From contig QAZA01000053.1 of the NCBI GenBank assembly GCA_003054695.1, forward strand, positions 168,224-232,223: a stretch of 64,000 bases of DNA, given 5' to 3'. Below the pieces are notes generated by a model. The model saw nothing but the letters and a program-made list of their open reading frames with translations, had not been told where the DNA came from and did no database searches. Shown here one piece after another: positions 15,608-24,901 of this stretch. How positions within the stretch are numbered: the stretch's first letter is position 1; every line of letters begins with the position of its first letter. The position numbers and the translations under genes are program-made. Origin of the DNA: Verrucomicrobia bacterium LW23 (GTDB lineage Bacteria; Verrucomicrobiota; Verrucomicrobiia; Methylacidiphilales; UBA1321).

Positions 15608-15952
15608 ATGCCAAACGTAGGATTGCTGAAGGCCAGCGAACCGCTGTCTCCGAAGAATCGGGTCATCATCCGGTTCTCGGTGGAAGTGGATGAACTGCCG
15701 GTCTATAACGAAAGTTACGACATTGACGAACTTCTTCAGGAGCTGCACGACCAGCCCGAAGAAACCTTGAAGAGGTGGTCATGGCGTCTGCTGAGTACCG
15801 CTTACGCCAGAGACAAGGAGGGATTTAGCGCTTGTCTGACCCGAGGACTGATCGATGGTATGGGCGCCCCAAAGGGTAAAGGTGAAGGGGTCGACTTGAA
15901 AGAGGCAATCTGTGGAAATGCAGGCGAGAGCCAGGCACCGAACGTATCCTGA
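15608..15952 (+). CDS. Hypothetical acidic protein, 114 aa
   Basis: The frame is open from 15506, but protein-like sequence starts at the ATG at 15608: PNVGLLKASEPLSPKNRVII, RFSVEVDELPVYNESYDIDE, LLQELHDQPEETLKRWSWRL. It is acidic, with predicted strand-turn-helix segments and a Gly/Lys-rich tail. No family recognised and no strong ribosome site. The region upstream (15377-15607) is non-coding. Confidence 0.45.
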   Translation: MPNVGLLKASEPLSPKNRVIIRFSVEVDELPVYNESYDIDELLQELHDQPEETLKRWSWRLLSTAYARDKEGFSACLTRGLIDGMGAPKGKGEGVDLKEAICGNAGESQAPNVS

Positions 15953-16081
15953 AACGGATCGGACTCCGCAAAGCTTTTCCGGTTTCGCTGGCGCTTCCTT
16001 TTTGCACGGGTTAGCTTTAGTGCCGCTTGTTTACCAGCGCAACCGCGTTGCTGAAGTTGCGACGCTCTGTGCATGAAAGTG

Positions 16082-16101
16082 GCCAGGGAGTGCTCCCTGG
16101 C
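16082..16101. other. Compact hairpin
   Basis: GCCAGGGAG (16082-16090) is exactly inverted as CTCCCTGGC (16093-16101) around a 2-nt centre. It lies 53 bp beyond the end of the minus-strand glycosidase-like gene and 130 bp after the plus-strand 114-aa gene. It could act as a weak transcription barrier for either; no T-run is present. Confidence 0.35.
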
Positions 16102-16153
16102 GAACCAGCCGCAAACGGTACACGTGTCATGTCGTGTTCCCGTCCTCCTTCAT

Positions 16154-17446
16154 CTACCCGGCCGTCTTATATATCAGGCGCTCCGATTTTTCCCACCAAC
16201 CTGGCGGTATTTCCTCCGTGCCTGGATGTTTCCGCTTGCAGTTAAGGTGGCGAACGAATTCTGTGAACTCCGTGGAGTGGGGAGTACCTTCCTTAAGTAT
16301 GTAGACCCCAGGCTCGTAGTTACCCCTCGATCTTGTGACAAGACTGTCCCAGTCATAGAGTCCCAGCAGGGCCCAGACGGTAACTGCCTCCACGGGCAGG
16401 CCGCAATTGCGGGCTTCCACCACGCCCTGCCAGATGGTTTCCAGCCAGCGCATCTGGTTTTCGGTAGTAGACCCAAGGTGCGCTTCTGAAACGACAAGGC
16501 GGCCCCCGTACCTGGCATGCGTATCGTTGAGTTTAGCGTAGATCCCTTCCATCCCTGTTTCGAGCACCCGAATGGCCTCCACATCGGCATAGGGCTCGAA
16601 TGCGTTGCCCCCGTGGCTGTCCGGCGGAAACAGGTCGAGACGTTCATCCAGATAGCGCTCGCTGGTGATGTAATAGTTAATTCCGTAGATATCCGGCGGG
16701 CATGGCGCCGCGTTGATGCGCGCCAGTTGCTCCCGGGTATCCCACGCAAAAAAATGCATGAGAGGATGCCCGGGCTGTACGCGACCATTAAGGAGATCGA
16801 AACTCAGCCAACGTCGCTCGTTGTCAAAATCGGCCTGATATCGGAGGTGCGGCGTGCTGAATGTCTTGCCAAGATCCTCCGTCTGGACGAGCAGCGTGTT
16901 GGGATTCACCTGCCGTATCTGCCTCATGGCCTCCAGGGTGCCTTCCGTTTCGTTAAGAAGGATGCGGATCATCGAGTGATCGGAGCGATGATGCGGATAC
17001 CAGAAGCCATAGAGGCCGCTGAAACGAGCCGTGGTGAGCGGCTCGTTCACCGGCGTGTAACGGTTTACCCAGGGGTATCGCTCGGCGACGGCTCGTGCAA
17101 ACGCCCCGAGCTTGCGCGGGAACTCGGGGTCGAGCAGGCATGTCCATCGCGGGCCGCTGCCATGGTGCAGCAGCCCCAGAATGGGAGAGATTCCGAGCGA
17201 CTGGAGCCGGCTGAGGCGTTCGTCCAGCCAACTCCACTCGAACTGATGGGGTCCGTCGGGCTGGACGATCTCCCAAAGCGCCGGATATCGCAGCGTGCGA
17301 AATCCAAGCGCCGCGAATTCATCCAGATCGGTGATGCGCTCATGGTGTCCCGAAGCCACAATCTGATTGAGGTAGCCGTCGCCTACCCGGTTTACCGTAC
17401 ATTCGATGCCGCCCCAGACTTCTGGAGAAGATGACGGCATTCTCAT
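16154..17446 (-). CDS. Family-1-like (clan A) glycoside hydrolase-like protein
   Basis: 430 residues, no signal peptide. The TIM-barrel marks are NRYTPVNEPLTTARFSG, with acid/base Glu135 after Asn, and GGRLVVSEAHLGST, with the likely nucleophile Glu near 320. DIYGINYYITSERYLDERL between them is typical of GH1. Known relatives occur fused or next to dTDP-sugar reductases and glycosyltransferases, and may act in polysaccharide assembly rather than degradation. Here the ATG overlaps the stop of a glycosyltransferase (ATGA), so both are made together. The barrel lacks the N-terminal QxxGA region of digestive beta-glucosidases. A second protein of the same kind is encoded at 33478-34680. Substrate unknown. 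Confidence 0.75.
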   Translation of the reverse strand: MRMPSSSPEVWGGIECTVNRVGDGYLNQIVASGHHERITDLDEFAALGFRTLRYPALWEIVQPDGPHQFEWSWLDERLSRLQSLGISPILGLLHHGSGPRWTCLLDPEFPRKLGAFARAVAERYPWVNRYTPVNEPLTTARFSGLYGFWYPHHRSDHSMIRILLNETEGTLEAMRQIRQVNPNTLLVQTEDLGKTFSTPHLRYQADFDNERRWLSFDLLNGRVQPGHPLMHFFAWDTREQLARINAAPCPPDIYGINYYITSERYLDERLDLFPPDSHGGNAFEPYADVEAIRVLETGMEGIYAKLNDTHARYGGRLVVSEAHLGSTTENQMRWLETIWQGVVEARNCGLPVEAVTVWALLGLYDWDSLVTRSRGNYEPGVYILKEGTPHSTEFTEFVRHLNCKRKHPGTEEIPPGWWEKSERLIYKTAG

Positions 17447-18756
17447 ACGCTGGGCACCGTTAGCTGGCAGGCGTTTTTTCCATCGACGGACGATGCATGC
17501 CTTAACTTGCCGGCCAGGCGCTTTCTGCCATTCTTAGTCGCGGCGCGCTTACCCTCGAAAGTGTGGCGCATGTGATCCTGAAGCTTACCGACGATGTTAT
17601 CCCAGGTGTAGCTCTGCGCTCGTTGCAGGCCAAGCGCGCGCCGTTCCCCATCCGAGTTTTGGGCCATTTGCGCTGCATGGCGGATAAACTCTTCGTGATC
17701 CGTCGCCAGCACTACCTCACTGGAAAAAAGCGAGACTACGTCCGGCACCCGGGTGGAGATCACCGGCCGGCCGGCGCCCAGGTATTCCAGCGCCTTTGTC
17801 GGATTGATGAACTCGGTCGCTTCGTTGAGAGCAAAGGGCATCATGCAGACGTCGAAGGCCTTGGCGTAGCCCGGCAACTGATCATAAGTGCGACGGCCGA
17901 TGAAATGCAGCTTGGGATGCGACGGAAGCTCATCCGGGGTCACTTTGGCCAAAGGCCCCACCATCACCACGCTGCCGCTGGTCTCCTGCGCCAGCTTCGC
18001 CAGCAGCTCGTAGTCCAGGCGTTCGTCAATAACACCGTAGTAGCCGAGAATCGGGCGGGGAAGATCGCGGATGTCTGAGGGAACAGCGCATTTTCCGTCT
18101 CGCGCCTGGGCAAAATGCTGGATGTCCACGCCGCAACCGTAAAAGTGGCAGTTTCTGTGAAAACGGCTCTTGTCCTGATGCAGCTTACTGCCCCCGCAGA
18201 ATACGAGATCCGCCAATGCCAACAACTTGCGCTCACGTTCCAGAAGGCAGGGCGGCGCTCCGCGGAACTGCGAGAGCTGGTCCATGCAATCATATACGTT
18301 GAGAACCTCATTCATGTGTCCTCCAAACGCCGTTACGGCCATGGGATCATAGAACCATTGCACAGGTTTGCGGAACTTTCTGAGCGCGGGTTCCCGCACC
18401 GCGGCGGCAACCAGCTCGCGCCGCGTGCGGTCCACATAAGCGCCGTCATGCCACACGGAAGGGGGAAACAGGACCTGAAGTATGGTGACGTTCCCACCTC
18501 CTTCCGCAGGCGCGTAGCGATATGTGGGTGTATTGACTGAGCTGTCCACATGGGTCTCCACAAAAAGCACGGGACGGCTCATGCTTATGCGGGACATGAA
18601 TTGCTGCGGCCGTTGCCATACGCCATCCCAGTGGAGATGGCAGTGAACCATTATGGGTGTAGTATGATACGTGTAATCAGAAAGAGTCTGTAACGTGTTT
18701 TTCCTGTCACGAAGTCGAAGTGTATTTAGCGATGATTCAGGATTGATGAAGTTCAT
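17443..18756 (-). CDS. Glycosyltransferase (GT-B type)
   Basis: 437 residues; an internal Met at residue 36 is an alternative start. The N-terminal domain starts HCHLHWDGVWQRPQQFMSRI and contains NVYDCMDQLSQFRG. The C-terminal domain has ILGYYGVIDERLDYELLAKL, VVMVGPLAKV and FDVCMMPFALNEATEFINPT followed by KALEYLGAGRPVIST, the GT4-like donor-binding region. Closely similar in layout to the glycosyltransferase at 19759-21039, so they are paralogues. Such proteins are often found with UDP-galactopyranose mutase, as here. It shares a 4-nt overlap with the glycosidase-like gene downstream. Confidence 0.88.
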   Translation of the reverse strand: MNFINPESSLNTLRLRDRKNTLQTLSDYTYHTTPIMVHCHLHWDGVWQRPQQFMSRISMSRPVLFVETHVDSSVNTPTYRYAPAEGGGNVTILQVLFPPSVWHDGAYVDRTRRELVAAAVREPALRKFRKPVQWFYDPMAVTAFGGHMNEVLNVYDCMDQLSQFRGAPPCLLERERKLLALADLVFCGGSKLHQDKSRFHRNCHFYGCGVDIQHFAQARDGKCAVPSDIRDLPRPILGYYGVIDERLDYELLAKLAQETSGSVVMVGPLAKVTPDELPSHPKLHFIGRRTYDQLPGYAKAFDVCMMPFALNEATEFINPTKALEYLGAGRPVISTRVPDVVSLFSSEVVLATDHEEFIRHAAQMAQNSDGERRALGLQRAQSYTWDNIVGKLQDHMRHTFEGKRAATKNGRKRLAGKLRHASSVDGKNACQLTVPSV

Positions 18757-18869
18757 TGATAAGTGTCCTTTATTGGTACTTTGATGTGCAGGAGGAATTG
18801 GCGTTATGTTTGCAAGGATGTTCTGGATAGGTCGCCGCTATGAATAACAAACCTTTATATGGAGCCACA

Positions 18870-18909
18870 ACGCGCGCTGTAGAACGCAAGACAGGTCTGC
18901 AGCGCGCGT
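18870..18909. terminator. Hairpin between convergent-side ends near the SPW gene
   Basis: ACGCGCGCTG (18870-18879) is perfectly inverted as CAGCGCGCGT (18900-18909) with a 20-nt loop. It lies 33 bp past the stop of the minus-strand SPW-repeat gene, a position fitting a terminator, but no T-run follows on that strand. Confidence 0.4.
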
Positions 18910-18941
18910 CTGGCTATAGCGTTGTGCTGTAAGAACCGGGA

Positions 18942-19319
18942 TCAGATTTCGCGCGCCAGTTGTTTATTATTGCGATAAGGCAGTGTGTCAGTCATGAGTC
19001 CCGCGCCGACTTCCAGCAGACCGAAGATCAAATGCGGCAGATACACGAGGTGGGCGAAGCCAAAGAGCCATGGTGACGCGGCCAGAAAGATGCCGGAGAC
19101 AACATCCAGCACGAGGTGAATCTTCATCGGAATAACTTTTGTCGCGCCTGCCTCGTAGTTTGTCAGCAACGAATAGGCGATGACTCCGATACCGAGATAA
19201 ATGGGAATCATTCCCTCAATGGCATTGGGATTGAAACCGAATACCCAGGGCGCTGCGATGAGCAAGGCACCCATAAGGTAGTCCATAATTCCGTGAAATG
19301 TAGTTGGTATGATTTGCAT
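18942..19319 (-). CDS. SPW-repeat membrane protein
   Basis: 125 residues with four hydrophobic helices. The pattern is repeated twice: HGIMDYLMGALLIAAPWVFG F in the first half and HLVLDVVSGIFLAASPWLFG in the second. The APWVFGF/SPWLFGF marks are those of the SPW repeat family, small inner-membrane proteins of unknown function. It stands alone on the minus strand. A hairpin follows its stop. Confidence 0.85.
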   Translation of the reverse strand: MQIIPTTFHGIMDYLMGALLIAAPWVFGFNPNAIEGMIPIYLGIGVIAYSLLTNYEAGATKVIPMKIHLVLDVVSGIFLAASPWLFGFAHLVYLPHLIFGLLEVGAGLMTDTLPYRNNKQLAREI

Positions 19320-19758
19320 GATGTTTATCCTTATTAAGAGGAATTGTTGTACTTACAGCGAAAACACTAGAATAAACCATGCCAGAATTGCCATATTGTA
19401 CCTATAGATTTTAAACATTGATGCATTTCTGTTATAAGATTGCGTGCAAAATGCAAAAGTGCTCATTAAAATCTTGCGATTTGCTTAACTGTTTGCCTGC
19501 CGTGCGAAAAAGTTTTTGCCATAGAAACAAAGTATTAATATCGAATAATCATGGCGAAACGAGCGGTAATCCTATGCGCAGCTCTGAGCAAGAATGTTTT
19601 GCTGATGCGAATAAGACATAACTGTATCTGCGTTTCAGTGTGTTGAAGGCTGAAGGACGCTGTTGATTTGAGCATTGGCACTTGGCGTGCGCGGGGGTTC
19701 GTTGTAGCCGTCATCCATAGTCGTTGACAACACCCAGCGGCCATATTCACGAGATTAT
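19320..19758. other. AT-rich non-coding interval
   Basis: No credible gene on either strand. It must contain the divergent promoters of the SPW-repeat gene and of the glycosyltransferase at 19759. The two short open frames here (under 80 codons) lack start sites and protein-like composition. Confidence 0.4.
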
Positions 19759-21039
19759 ATGTCATCCTCTACCGGTCCATTTATTACTTCCGAGACGCTA
19801 AACTCGCAAAAAGCGACCTCCAACTCGCAATGTACAACAACCGATATCAGCAAGGGAGAGCGACTATCGCATGGACTTTCAATCAATAATGCCATTCCCA
19901 TTATTGCGTTCTCGCACATTAAGTGGAACTCCGTATGGCGCAGACCTCAAGAGATACTTTCGAGGCTGTCAAGCAAGCATGCAGTTCTCTATATAGAGGA
20001 GCCGGAGGGCTGTAAGGAAATCCATAATCCTGAGCCGGCAATGCGTTACGATCGGCTGTTTCCTAATGTGCTTATCTTGTGTCCAAGACTGCCCGGCTCT
20101 TTGATGGAAACTCGCAATTCTCAGGATGAAGGAGTGAAAGCGGTAGTAGATCAGGTGCTGACACTTCCTTTGGGACAGACATTTCAGAGCCCACTGCTGT
20201 GGTTTTGCAATCCAATGCCGGCACCGCTCTTTATACATGCCCTTGGAGAGCGAATCGTTGTCTATGACTGCATCGAGGAGTTCTCACATTCAAATGGCAC
20301 TCCCGCAGAACTGGCCGAAAGAGAAGACATGTTATTGGCTGAAGCTGATATTATATTCACAAAAGGAAACGAAATGTATAATATGAAAAGCAGGGAAAGT
20401 GACAACGTTTACTATTATCGAGAGGGAGCCGATTCCCTCCATTTTTCAAAAGCTCTTAACAATGAGACGGAGGTTCCGGATTTCCTGATCCGGCTTGAAG
20501 GACCGATATTGGGTTATTTTGGAACCATTGACGACAGGCTCGACTTTGGTCTCATAGAATTTGTTAGTAAAGAACGACCTGACTGGAATCTTGTGATGAT
20601 TGGTCCGCCAAAGAAGGTTCAGGAGTCCTCTCTTCCTCATTCAGCCAATATATTCTGGTTTGGTTTCAAAAAGTATGTTGATTTGCCCGGCATCGCAAAG
20701 AGTTTTGATGTTTGCATAATGCCTTTTGCTATTAACGACGCTACCCGGAACGCGAGCCCCACAAAAGCGCTGGAGTACATGGCAACCGGTACACCTGTTG
20801 TTTCTACAGCCATAAAGGAAGTGGAAGAACAGTATTTCGATATCATAAAAATCGGAAGATCTTATCAAGGATTCCTCGACCTGTGTGATAGCGCCATTCA
20901 TCGGCCTGATATCGCAGCCATAGAAAGAGGGCGAAGGATGGCCCGGCAAAATGGCTGGGAATCTCTCCTTGAACGCCTTCAACATCACATGAATGCGGCC
21001 CTGGCCAAGGCAGATCACATTAAGGCGGCCACAAAATGA
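19759..21039 (+). CDS. Glycosyltransferase, paralogue of the one at 17443
   Basis: 426 residues, GT-B fold. The N-terminal domain has FSHIKWNSVWRRPQEILSRL and VVYDCIEEFSHSNG; the C-terminal one has ILGYFGTIDDRLDFGLIEFV, LVMIGPPKKV and FDVCIMPFAINDATRNASPT followed by KALEYMATGTPVVST. These line up one for one with the minus-strand enzyme at 17443-18756. Codon use is more AT-rich than in the following gene. The stop overlaps the ATG of the UDP-galactopyranose mutase gene by 4 nt, so it probably transfers galactofuranose or a similar residue made from that enzyme's product. Confidence 0.88.
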   Translation: MSSSTGPFITSETLNSQKATSNSQCTTTDISKGERLSHGLSINNAIPIIAFSHIKWNSVWRRPQEILSRLSSKHAVLYIEEPEGCKEIHNPEPAMRYDRLFPNVLILCPRLPGSLMETRNSQDEGVKAVVDQVLTLPLGQTFQSPLLWFCNPMPAPLFIHALGERIVVYDCIEEFSHSNGTPAELAEREDMLLAEADIIFTKGNEMYNMKSRESDNVYYYREGADSLHFSKALNNETEVPDFLIRLEGPILGYFGTIDDRLDFGLIEFVSKERPDWNLVMIGPPKKVQESSLPHSANIFWFGFKKYVDLPGIAKSFDVCIMPFAINDATRNASPTKALEYMATGTPVVSTAIKEVEEQYFDIIKIGRSYQGFLDLCDSAIHRPDIAAIERGRRMARQNGWESLLERLQHHMNAALAKADHIKAATK

Positions 21040-22154
21040 GCAGTACAGCCAATCCTTTTGATTATGTCATCGTCGGCGTCGGCTTTTCCGGGTGCGTGCT
21101 GGCTGACCGTCTGGCCCGCGAGATGGGGAAAAGAGTCCTCGTCATTGACAAACGTAACCACATCGGCGGCAACGCCTACGACTGCGTGAACCGCGAGGGG
21201 ATCCTGATCCACAAATACGGGCCCCACATCTTCCATACCAACTCCCGGGAGGTGTTTGAGTACTTGGGAAAGTTTACCGAGTGGCGCTTGTACCAGCACA
21301 GAGTCCTTGCGAGTGTGGACGGACAGCTCGTGCCCATGCCCATCAATCTGGAGACCGTGAACAATCTGTACGGGCTCAGGCTCAGCTCGAAGGATGTCGA
21401 AAGCTTCTTTGCCGAGCGGGCGGAGCAGAGGGAATCGATCCGGACCTCCGAAGACGTCGTGGTAAGCAAGATAGGAGAGGAGCTGTACCGCAAGTTCTTC
21501 AAGAACTACACGATTAAGCAGTGGGGATTGGACCCGTCTGAGCTGGACTCCCAGGTGGCTGCCCGAATTCCCTTTCGGGTTAATTCAGATCCCCGATACT
21601 TTACCGACAGCTATCAGGCCATGCCGCGTTACGGATATACGCACATGTTCGAAAATATGCTGGATCATGCGAACATCAAAATATTGCTGCAGACGGATTA
21701 TAAAGAGATTCAGGGAGTTATTCCCTATAAGCACATGATTTACAGCGGACCGATTGATGAGTACTTCGATTATCGCTTTGGAAAGCTTCCCTATCGTTCA
21801 CTTGAGTTTAAGCATGAGACATTGGAGATGGAATATTTCCAGACTGCGCCTGTCGTTAATTATCCCAATGACTACGCATTCACCCGCATTACGGAATTCA
21901 AATACCTGACCGGCCAAAAGCATGCGAAAACAAGCATTGTCTACGAGTACCCCAAGGCGGAAGGCGATCCGTATTATCCCATACCACGTCCGGAGAATAC
22001 CGCTCTTTATCATCAATACCAGGAGCTGGCGAAGGAGACCAGAGGAGTAGATTTTACAGGCAGGCTGGGCACCTATCGTTATTACAATATGGACCAGGTA
22101 GTAGCCCAGGCTCTCACGCTATATAAAAAGATAGTCCAGCGAGAGTCAGAGTAA
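21036..22154 (+). CDS. glf: UDP-galactopyranose mutase
   Basis: 372 residues, close to the family norm. The FAD-binding N-terminus reads YVIVGVGFSGCVLADRLARE, with VIDKRNHIGGNAYD; the substrate region has HKYGPHIFHTNSREVFEYL and FKNYTIKQWGLDPSELD; the C-terminal part has RYYNMDQVVAQAL. The enzyme interconverts UDP-galactopyranose and UDP-galactofuranose in the cytosol, supplying furanosyl donor for cell-surface glycans. It is translationally coupled (ATGA) to the upstream glycosyltransferase. A confident assignment. Confidence 0.95.
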   Translation: MSSTANPFDYVIVGVGFSGCVLADRLAREMGKRVLVIDKRNHIGGNAYDCVNREGILIHKYGPHIFHTNSREVFEYLGKFTEWRLYQHRVLASVDGQLVPMPINLETVNNLYGLRLSSKDVESFFAERAEQRESIRTSEDVVVSKIGEELYRKFFKNYTIKQWGLDPSELDSQVAARIPFRVNSDPRYFTDSYQAMPRYGYTHMFENMLDHANIKILLQTDYKEIQGVIPYKHMIYSGPIDEYFDYRFGKLPYRSLEFKHETLEMEYFQTAPVVNYPNDYAFTRITEFKYLTGQKHAKTSIVYEYPKAEGDPYYPIPRPENTALYHQYQELAKETRGVDFTGRLGTYRYYNMDQVVAQALTLYKKIVQRESE

Positions 22155-22196
22155 TGAATTGTACGGAATCATCCATACACAGACACGAACAATGCA

Positions 22197-22832
22197 ATGA
22201 AAAAATACGCAATACTGGCAGCCGCGGCAATCGGGATGACCGCCATGTCCCTCCTCGCAAAGGAGGCTGCCCCTGCTGGCGCCACGAACGTTCCCGCGGG
22301 TGGTGCAGCCCCTCAGCAGGCGCCCGGCGGCGACGCGGCGTCTCAGAATCCCGCCAACAAGCCGTTTCTGGATCGCCTGGACGCCGTCAAGATCGCCAGC
22401 ACAGCGACCAGTCCGGTCAATCTCATTATCTCGGCAGCGATCATCATCTCGTTTCTGGTCCAGAAATACGGAGCGGCACTTGGCGAACTGCGAGGCTTCT
22501 CTCGAACAATGCGCGAGAACAATGGCGGCAAGAATATGCCTAACCTTAAGGAGCAGATGCATCTGATCAGCAGACGGGTTCGGGTCCTGCGCTGCGCGAC
22601 GCAGTGCCTGGCCTCCACCATTGTTCTTTTCATTATAACGGTGCTTGCAACTTCCGTTTCCATCGTGCAGCCCGATGCCGCAGCCGCAAAAATTGTAGCG
22701 GCTGCATTTATGGGGCTGGGCCTGCTCACCATGATGGTCGGAGTGCTCCTCGAGATCGCGGATAATTTGCTTTCCTCGCAGTCCTTTAGGGCAGAGGAAG
22801 AAGATCTGCAGCGCCATATCGAGGAAAAGTAA
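22197..22832 (+). CDS. Membrane protein, DUF2721-like, with signal peptide
   Basis: 211 residues. A signal peptide (MKKYAILAAAAIGMTAMSLL AKEA) is followed by an Ala/Pro/Gly/Gln-rich stretch to about residue 55. Then come a hydrophobic segment (NLIISAAIIISFLVQ), a basic loop with RRVRVLRCATQCLASTIVLF, and two further helices ending GLGLLTMMVGVLLEIADNLL. The RR-x-R-x-LR before a double helix is typical of DUF2721. Function unknown. The tail is charged and cytoplasmic. It follows glf by 42 nt and converges on the GH2 gene with a 23-bp gap. Confidence 0.6.
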   Translation: MKKYAILAAAAIGMTAMSLLAKEAAPAGATNVPAGGAAPQQAPGGDAASQNPANKPFLDRLDAVKIASTATSPVNLIISAAIIISFLVQKYGAALGELRGFSRTMRENNGGKNMPNLKEQMHLISRRVRVLRCATQCLASTIVLFIITVLATSVSIVQPDAAAAKIVAAAFMGLGLLTMMVGVLLEIADNLLSSQSFRAEEEDLQRHIEEK

Positions 22833-22855
22833 GGCTTTCAGCTTCCACCCTTCCA

Positions 22856-24838
22856 TCACGCATGAGTTTCGGTCACTTGCGTGCTGGACGCGCAGCCGGA
22901 CGGGCCGAACGATGCGGACGGCTCCTGGCAGGCTGGAGCGTTGGTGCGCTCCACGGAGACTTGGGTGTTCTCCTCGCTGTGCAACTCGATTGCGGCTAGG
23001 CGGATCTGCGCTGCACGCAGCCTGGCGGCATCGAATTTCACGGCGCGGTTGAACCCGAAAAGGCCGTTCTGCTCCTGAAACACGTCCGTTAGCTGCGTGT
23101 AGCAGTAGCCGAACATGTGGGGGTTATCGAGGAGCGCCGCGCAGAGGCCCTCAAAGCGCGCGTAGAATTCCTCGATGGTGCGCGGCCGGTCGCCGTATCC
23201 CCAGGAGTCTTCGCCGGGCTTGACGTGAGCGTTCCACCAGATGCCGCCAAACTCGCTGACAAAATAGGGCTGGCCCTGGTACGGAACGGACCACCGAGTA
23301 TGCGCGGGATATCCCCATGATGTCGGCTCGCCCGTATTGATATACGGCTTGCCCTGGCCGAGGCCATCGTGGCGCTCGCGGAAACGGGCGGGGTTCTGCT
23401 CGTAGTCGTGCGCATCGTAAATGTCTGTCTCCGGAACGCGGTGGGAGTAGCCGGATGCGTCGAGCACAGGCCGGGTCTGATCCATCGCTTTGGTGGCGTA
23501 GAACATCGCGCGGGTCACGTCGTCCAGCACGGTTCGGCGCGACTGCATGGTCTGATGCGTCTCGTTGAGAGGGCACCAGCCGATAATGCTGGGGTGCGAG
23601 TAGTCGCGCGCCAGCGCCTCAAGCCACTCGCCGATGTAGCTGGCGGTGGGCTGCTGATGGTTATCCGGCGCTCCGTAATGCGCGCTGCCCCAGTCGGGAA
23701 ACTCGCCCCACACCAGGTAGCCCAGGCGATCCGCATGGTAAAGGAAGCGCTCTTCAAACACCTTCTGATGAAGCCGCGCGCCGTTGAATCCGACGCTCAT
23801 GCTCAGCACAATGTCATGGCGGAGGGCCTCGTCTGTTGGAGCCGTCATCAGTCCGTCCGGATACCAGCCCTGATCCAGCACGAGGCGCTGGAAGACCGTC
23901 GCGCCGTTGATCTTGACCGCGGCGCCATGAATCGTCACTGAGCGCAGCCCGGCGTAGGTGCTGATGCGATCCAGAGCGGTGCCGTCGCGATCCTCAAGCT
24001 CCACCTCAATGTCGTAGAGGAAGGGATCTTCGGGACGCCACAGGCGGCGGCGATTCTGCGGGATGGCGAAGTTGACCGTCGGGCAGAAGTCGCTTTCCGC
24101 CGGCAGGTGAACGGTGCTGATGGCGCCCTGGTCGTCCCTAAGGGTTGCGCGCAGAAAAAGGCCGGGAGTCCGTTTGCTCAGCGGCTGCTCCAGGCGAATG
24201 ACGCCCTGCGTCACGTCCGGCGTAAGCTTGGGGCGGCACAGCGCCGTCTCCGGCACCGGCTCCATCCACACCGTCTGCCAGATACCCGTGGTGCGGGTGT
24301 AGAGGCAGCCGTGATTCCCGAACTTTTGCGACTGCTTGCCACGCGGCTGGGGATCCTTTGCGTTATCGCGAGCCCGCACCACGATTGTCACCGTTTCACC
24401 CGGCCTGGCGATACCGCGAAGATTGCACGAGAACGGAGTGAAGCCGCCGCGATGATGCCCCGCCTCCACGCCGTTTGCCCACACGGTGGCGTCGTAATCC
24501 ACCGCCTGAAAATGCAAAAGCACATCGCGTCCCGCCCACTCCCGGGGAAGGTTTACTGTGCGGCGATACCAGACGGCATTGAGGAAATCGGTGTTGCCGA
24601 TGCCAGACAGCCGGGATTCCGGGCAGAAAGGCACGGTGATGCGCTGAGTCAGCTCCCGATGAATCAGGCCCCGCTCTTCGCCGGAATCGCCTTGGTCGAT
24701 TTCGAATTGCCATTCGCCATTCAGGCAAAGCCAGTCCGTGCGGACACATTGCGGGCGCGGATACTCCGGGCGTGGAACAGGCGTTTCCGCTATTCGATGC
24801 GTGGGAGACTGATCTTGTACGGAAGAGGAAGTGGGCAT
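22856..24838 (-). CDS. Glycoside hydrolase family 2 (beta-galactosidase/glucuronidase-like)
   Basis: About 660 residues from the ATG at 24838. The longer frame to 25060 would run antisense into the divergent AraC gene and is rejected. Domain order: sugar-binding jelly roll (FLNAVWYRRTVNLPREWAGR, VWANGVEAGHHRGGFTPF), immunoglobulin-like domain, then TIM barrel. Catalytic marks are GWCPLNETHQ, with the acid/base Glu after Asn, and YFVSEFGGIWWN, with the nucleophile Glu. No signal peptide, so it acts in the cytosol on imported oligosaccharide. The C-terminal tail is Cys/Ser-rich and probably disordered. It is divergent from an AraC regulator 63 bp away, which very likely controls it. Confidence 0.9.
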   Translation of the reverse strand: MPTSSSVQDQSPTHRIAETPVPRPEYPRPQCVRTDWLCLNGEWQFEIDQGDSGEERGLIHRELTQRITVPFCPESRLSGIGNTDFLNAVWYRRTVNLPREWAGRDVLLHFQAVDYDATVWANGVEAGHHRGGFTPFSCNLRGIARPGETVTIVVRARDNAKDPQPRGKQSQKFGNHGCLYTRTTGIWQTVWMEPVPETALCRPKLTPDVTQGVIRLEQPLSKRTPGLFLRATLRDDQGAISTVHLPAESDFCPTVNFAIPQNRRRLWRPEDPFLYDIEVELEDRDGTALDRISTYAGLRSVTIHGAAVKINGATVFQRLVLDQGWYPDGLMTAPTDEALRHDIVLSMSVGFNGARLHQKVFEERFLYHADRLGYLVWGEFPDWGSAHYGAPDNHQQPTASYIGEWLEALARDYSHPSIIGWCPLNETHQTMQSRRTVLDDVTRAMFYATKAMDQTRPVLDASGYSHRVPETDIYDAHDYEQNPARFRERHDGLGQGKPYINTGEPTSWGYPAHTRWSVPYQGQPYFVSEFGGIWWNAHVKPGEDSWGYGDRPRTIEEFYARFEGLCAALLDNPHMFGYCYTQLTDVFQEQNGLFGFNRAVKFDAARLRAAQIRLAAIELHSEENTQVSVERTNAPACQEPSASFGPSGCASSTQVTETHA

Positions 24839-24901
24839 TACAGTAGGAGGTAGAGGTAGTGGATTGCGTTTTCTACTATCGACATTTTCCGGGAAATTAC
24901 C

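Noticed and set aside
17563..18078. 171-codon plus-strand frame
   Set aside because: Antisense to the glycosyltransferase at 17443-18756.
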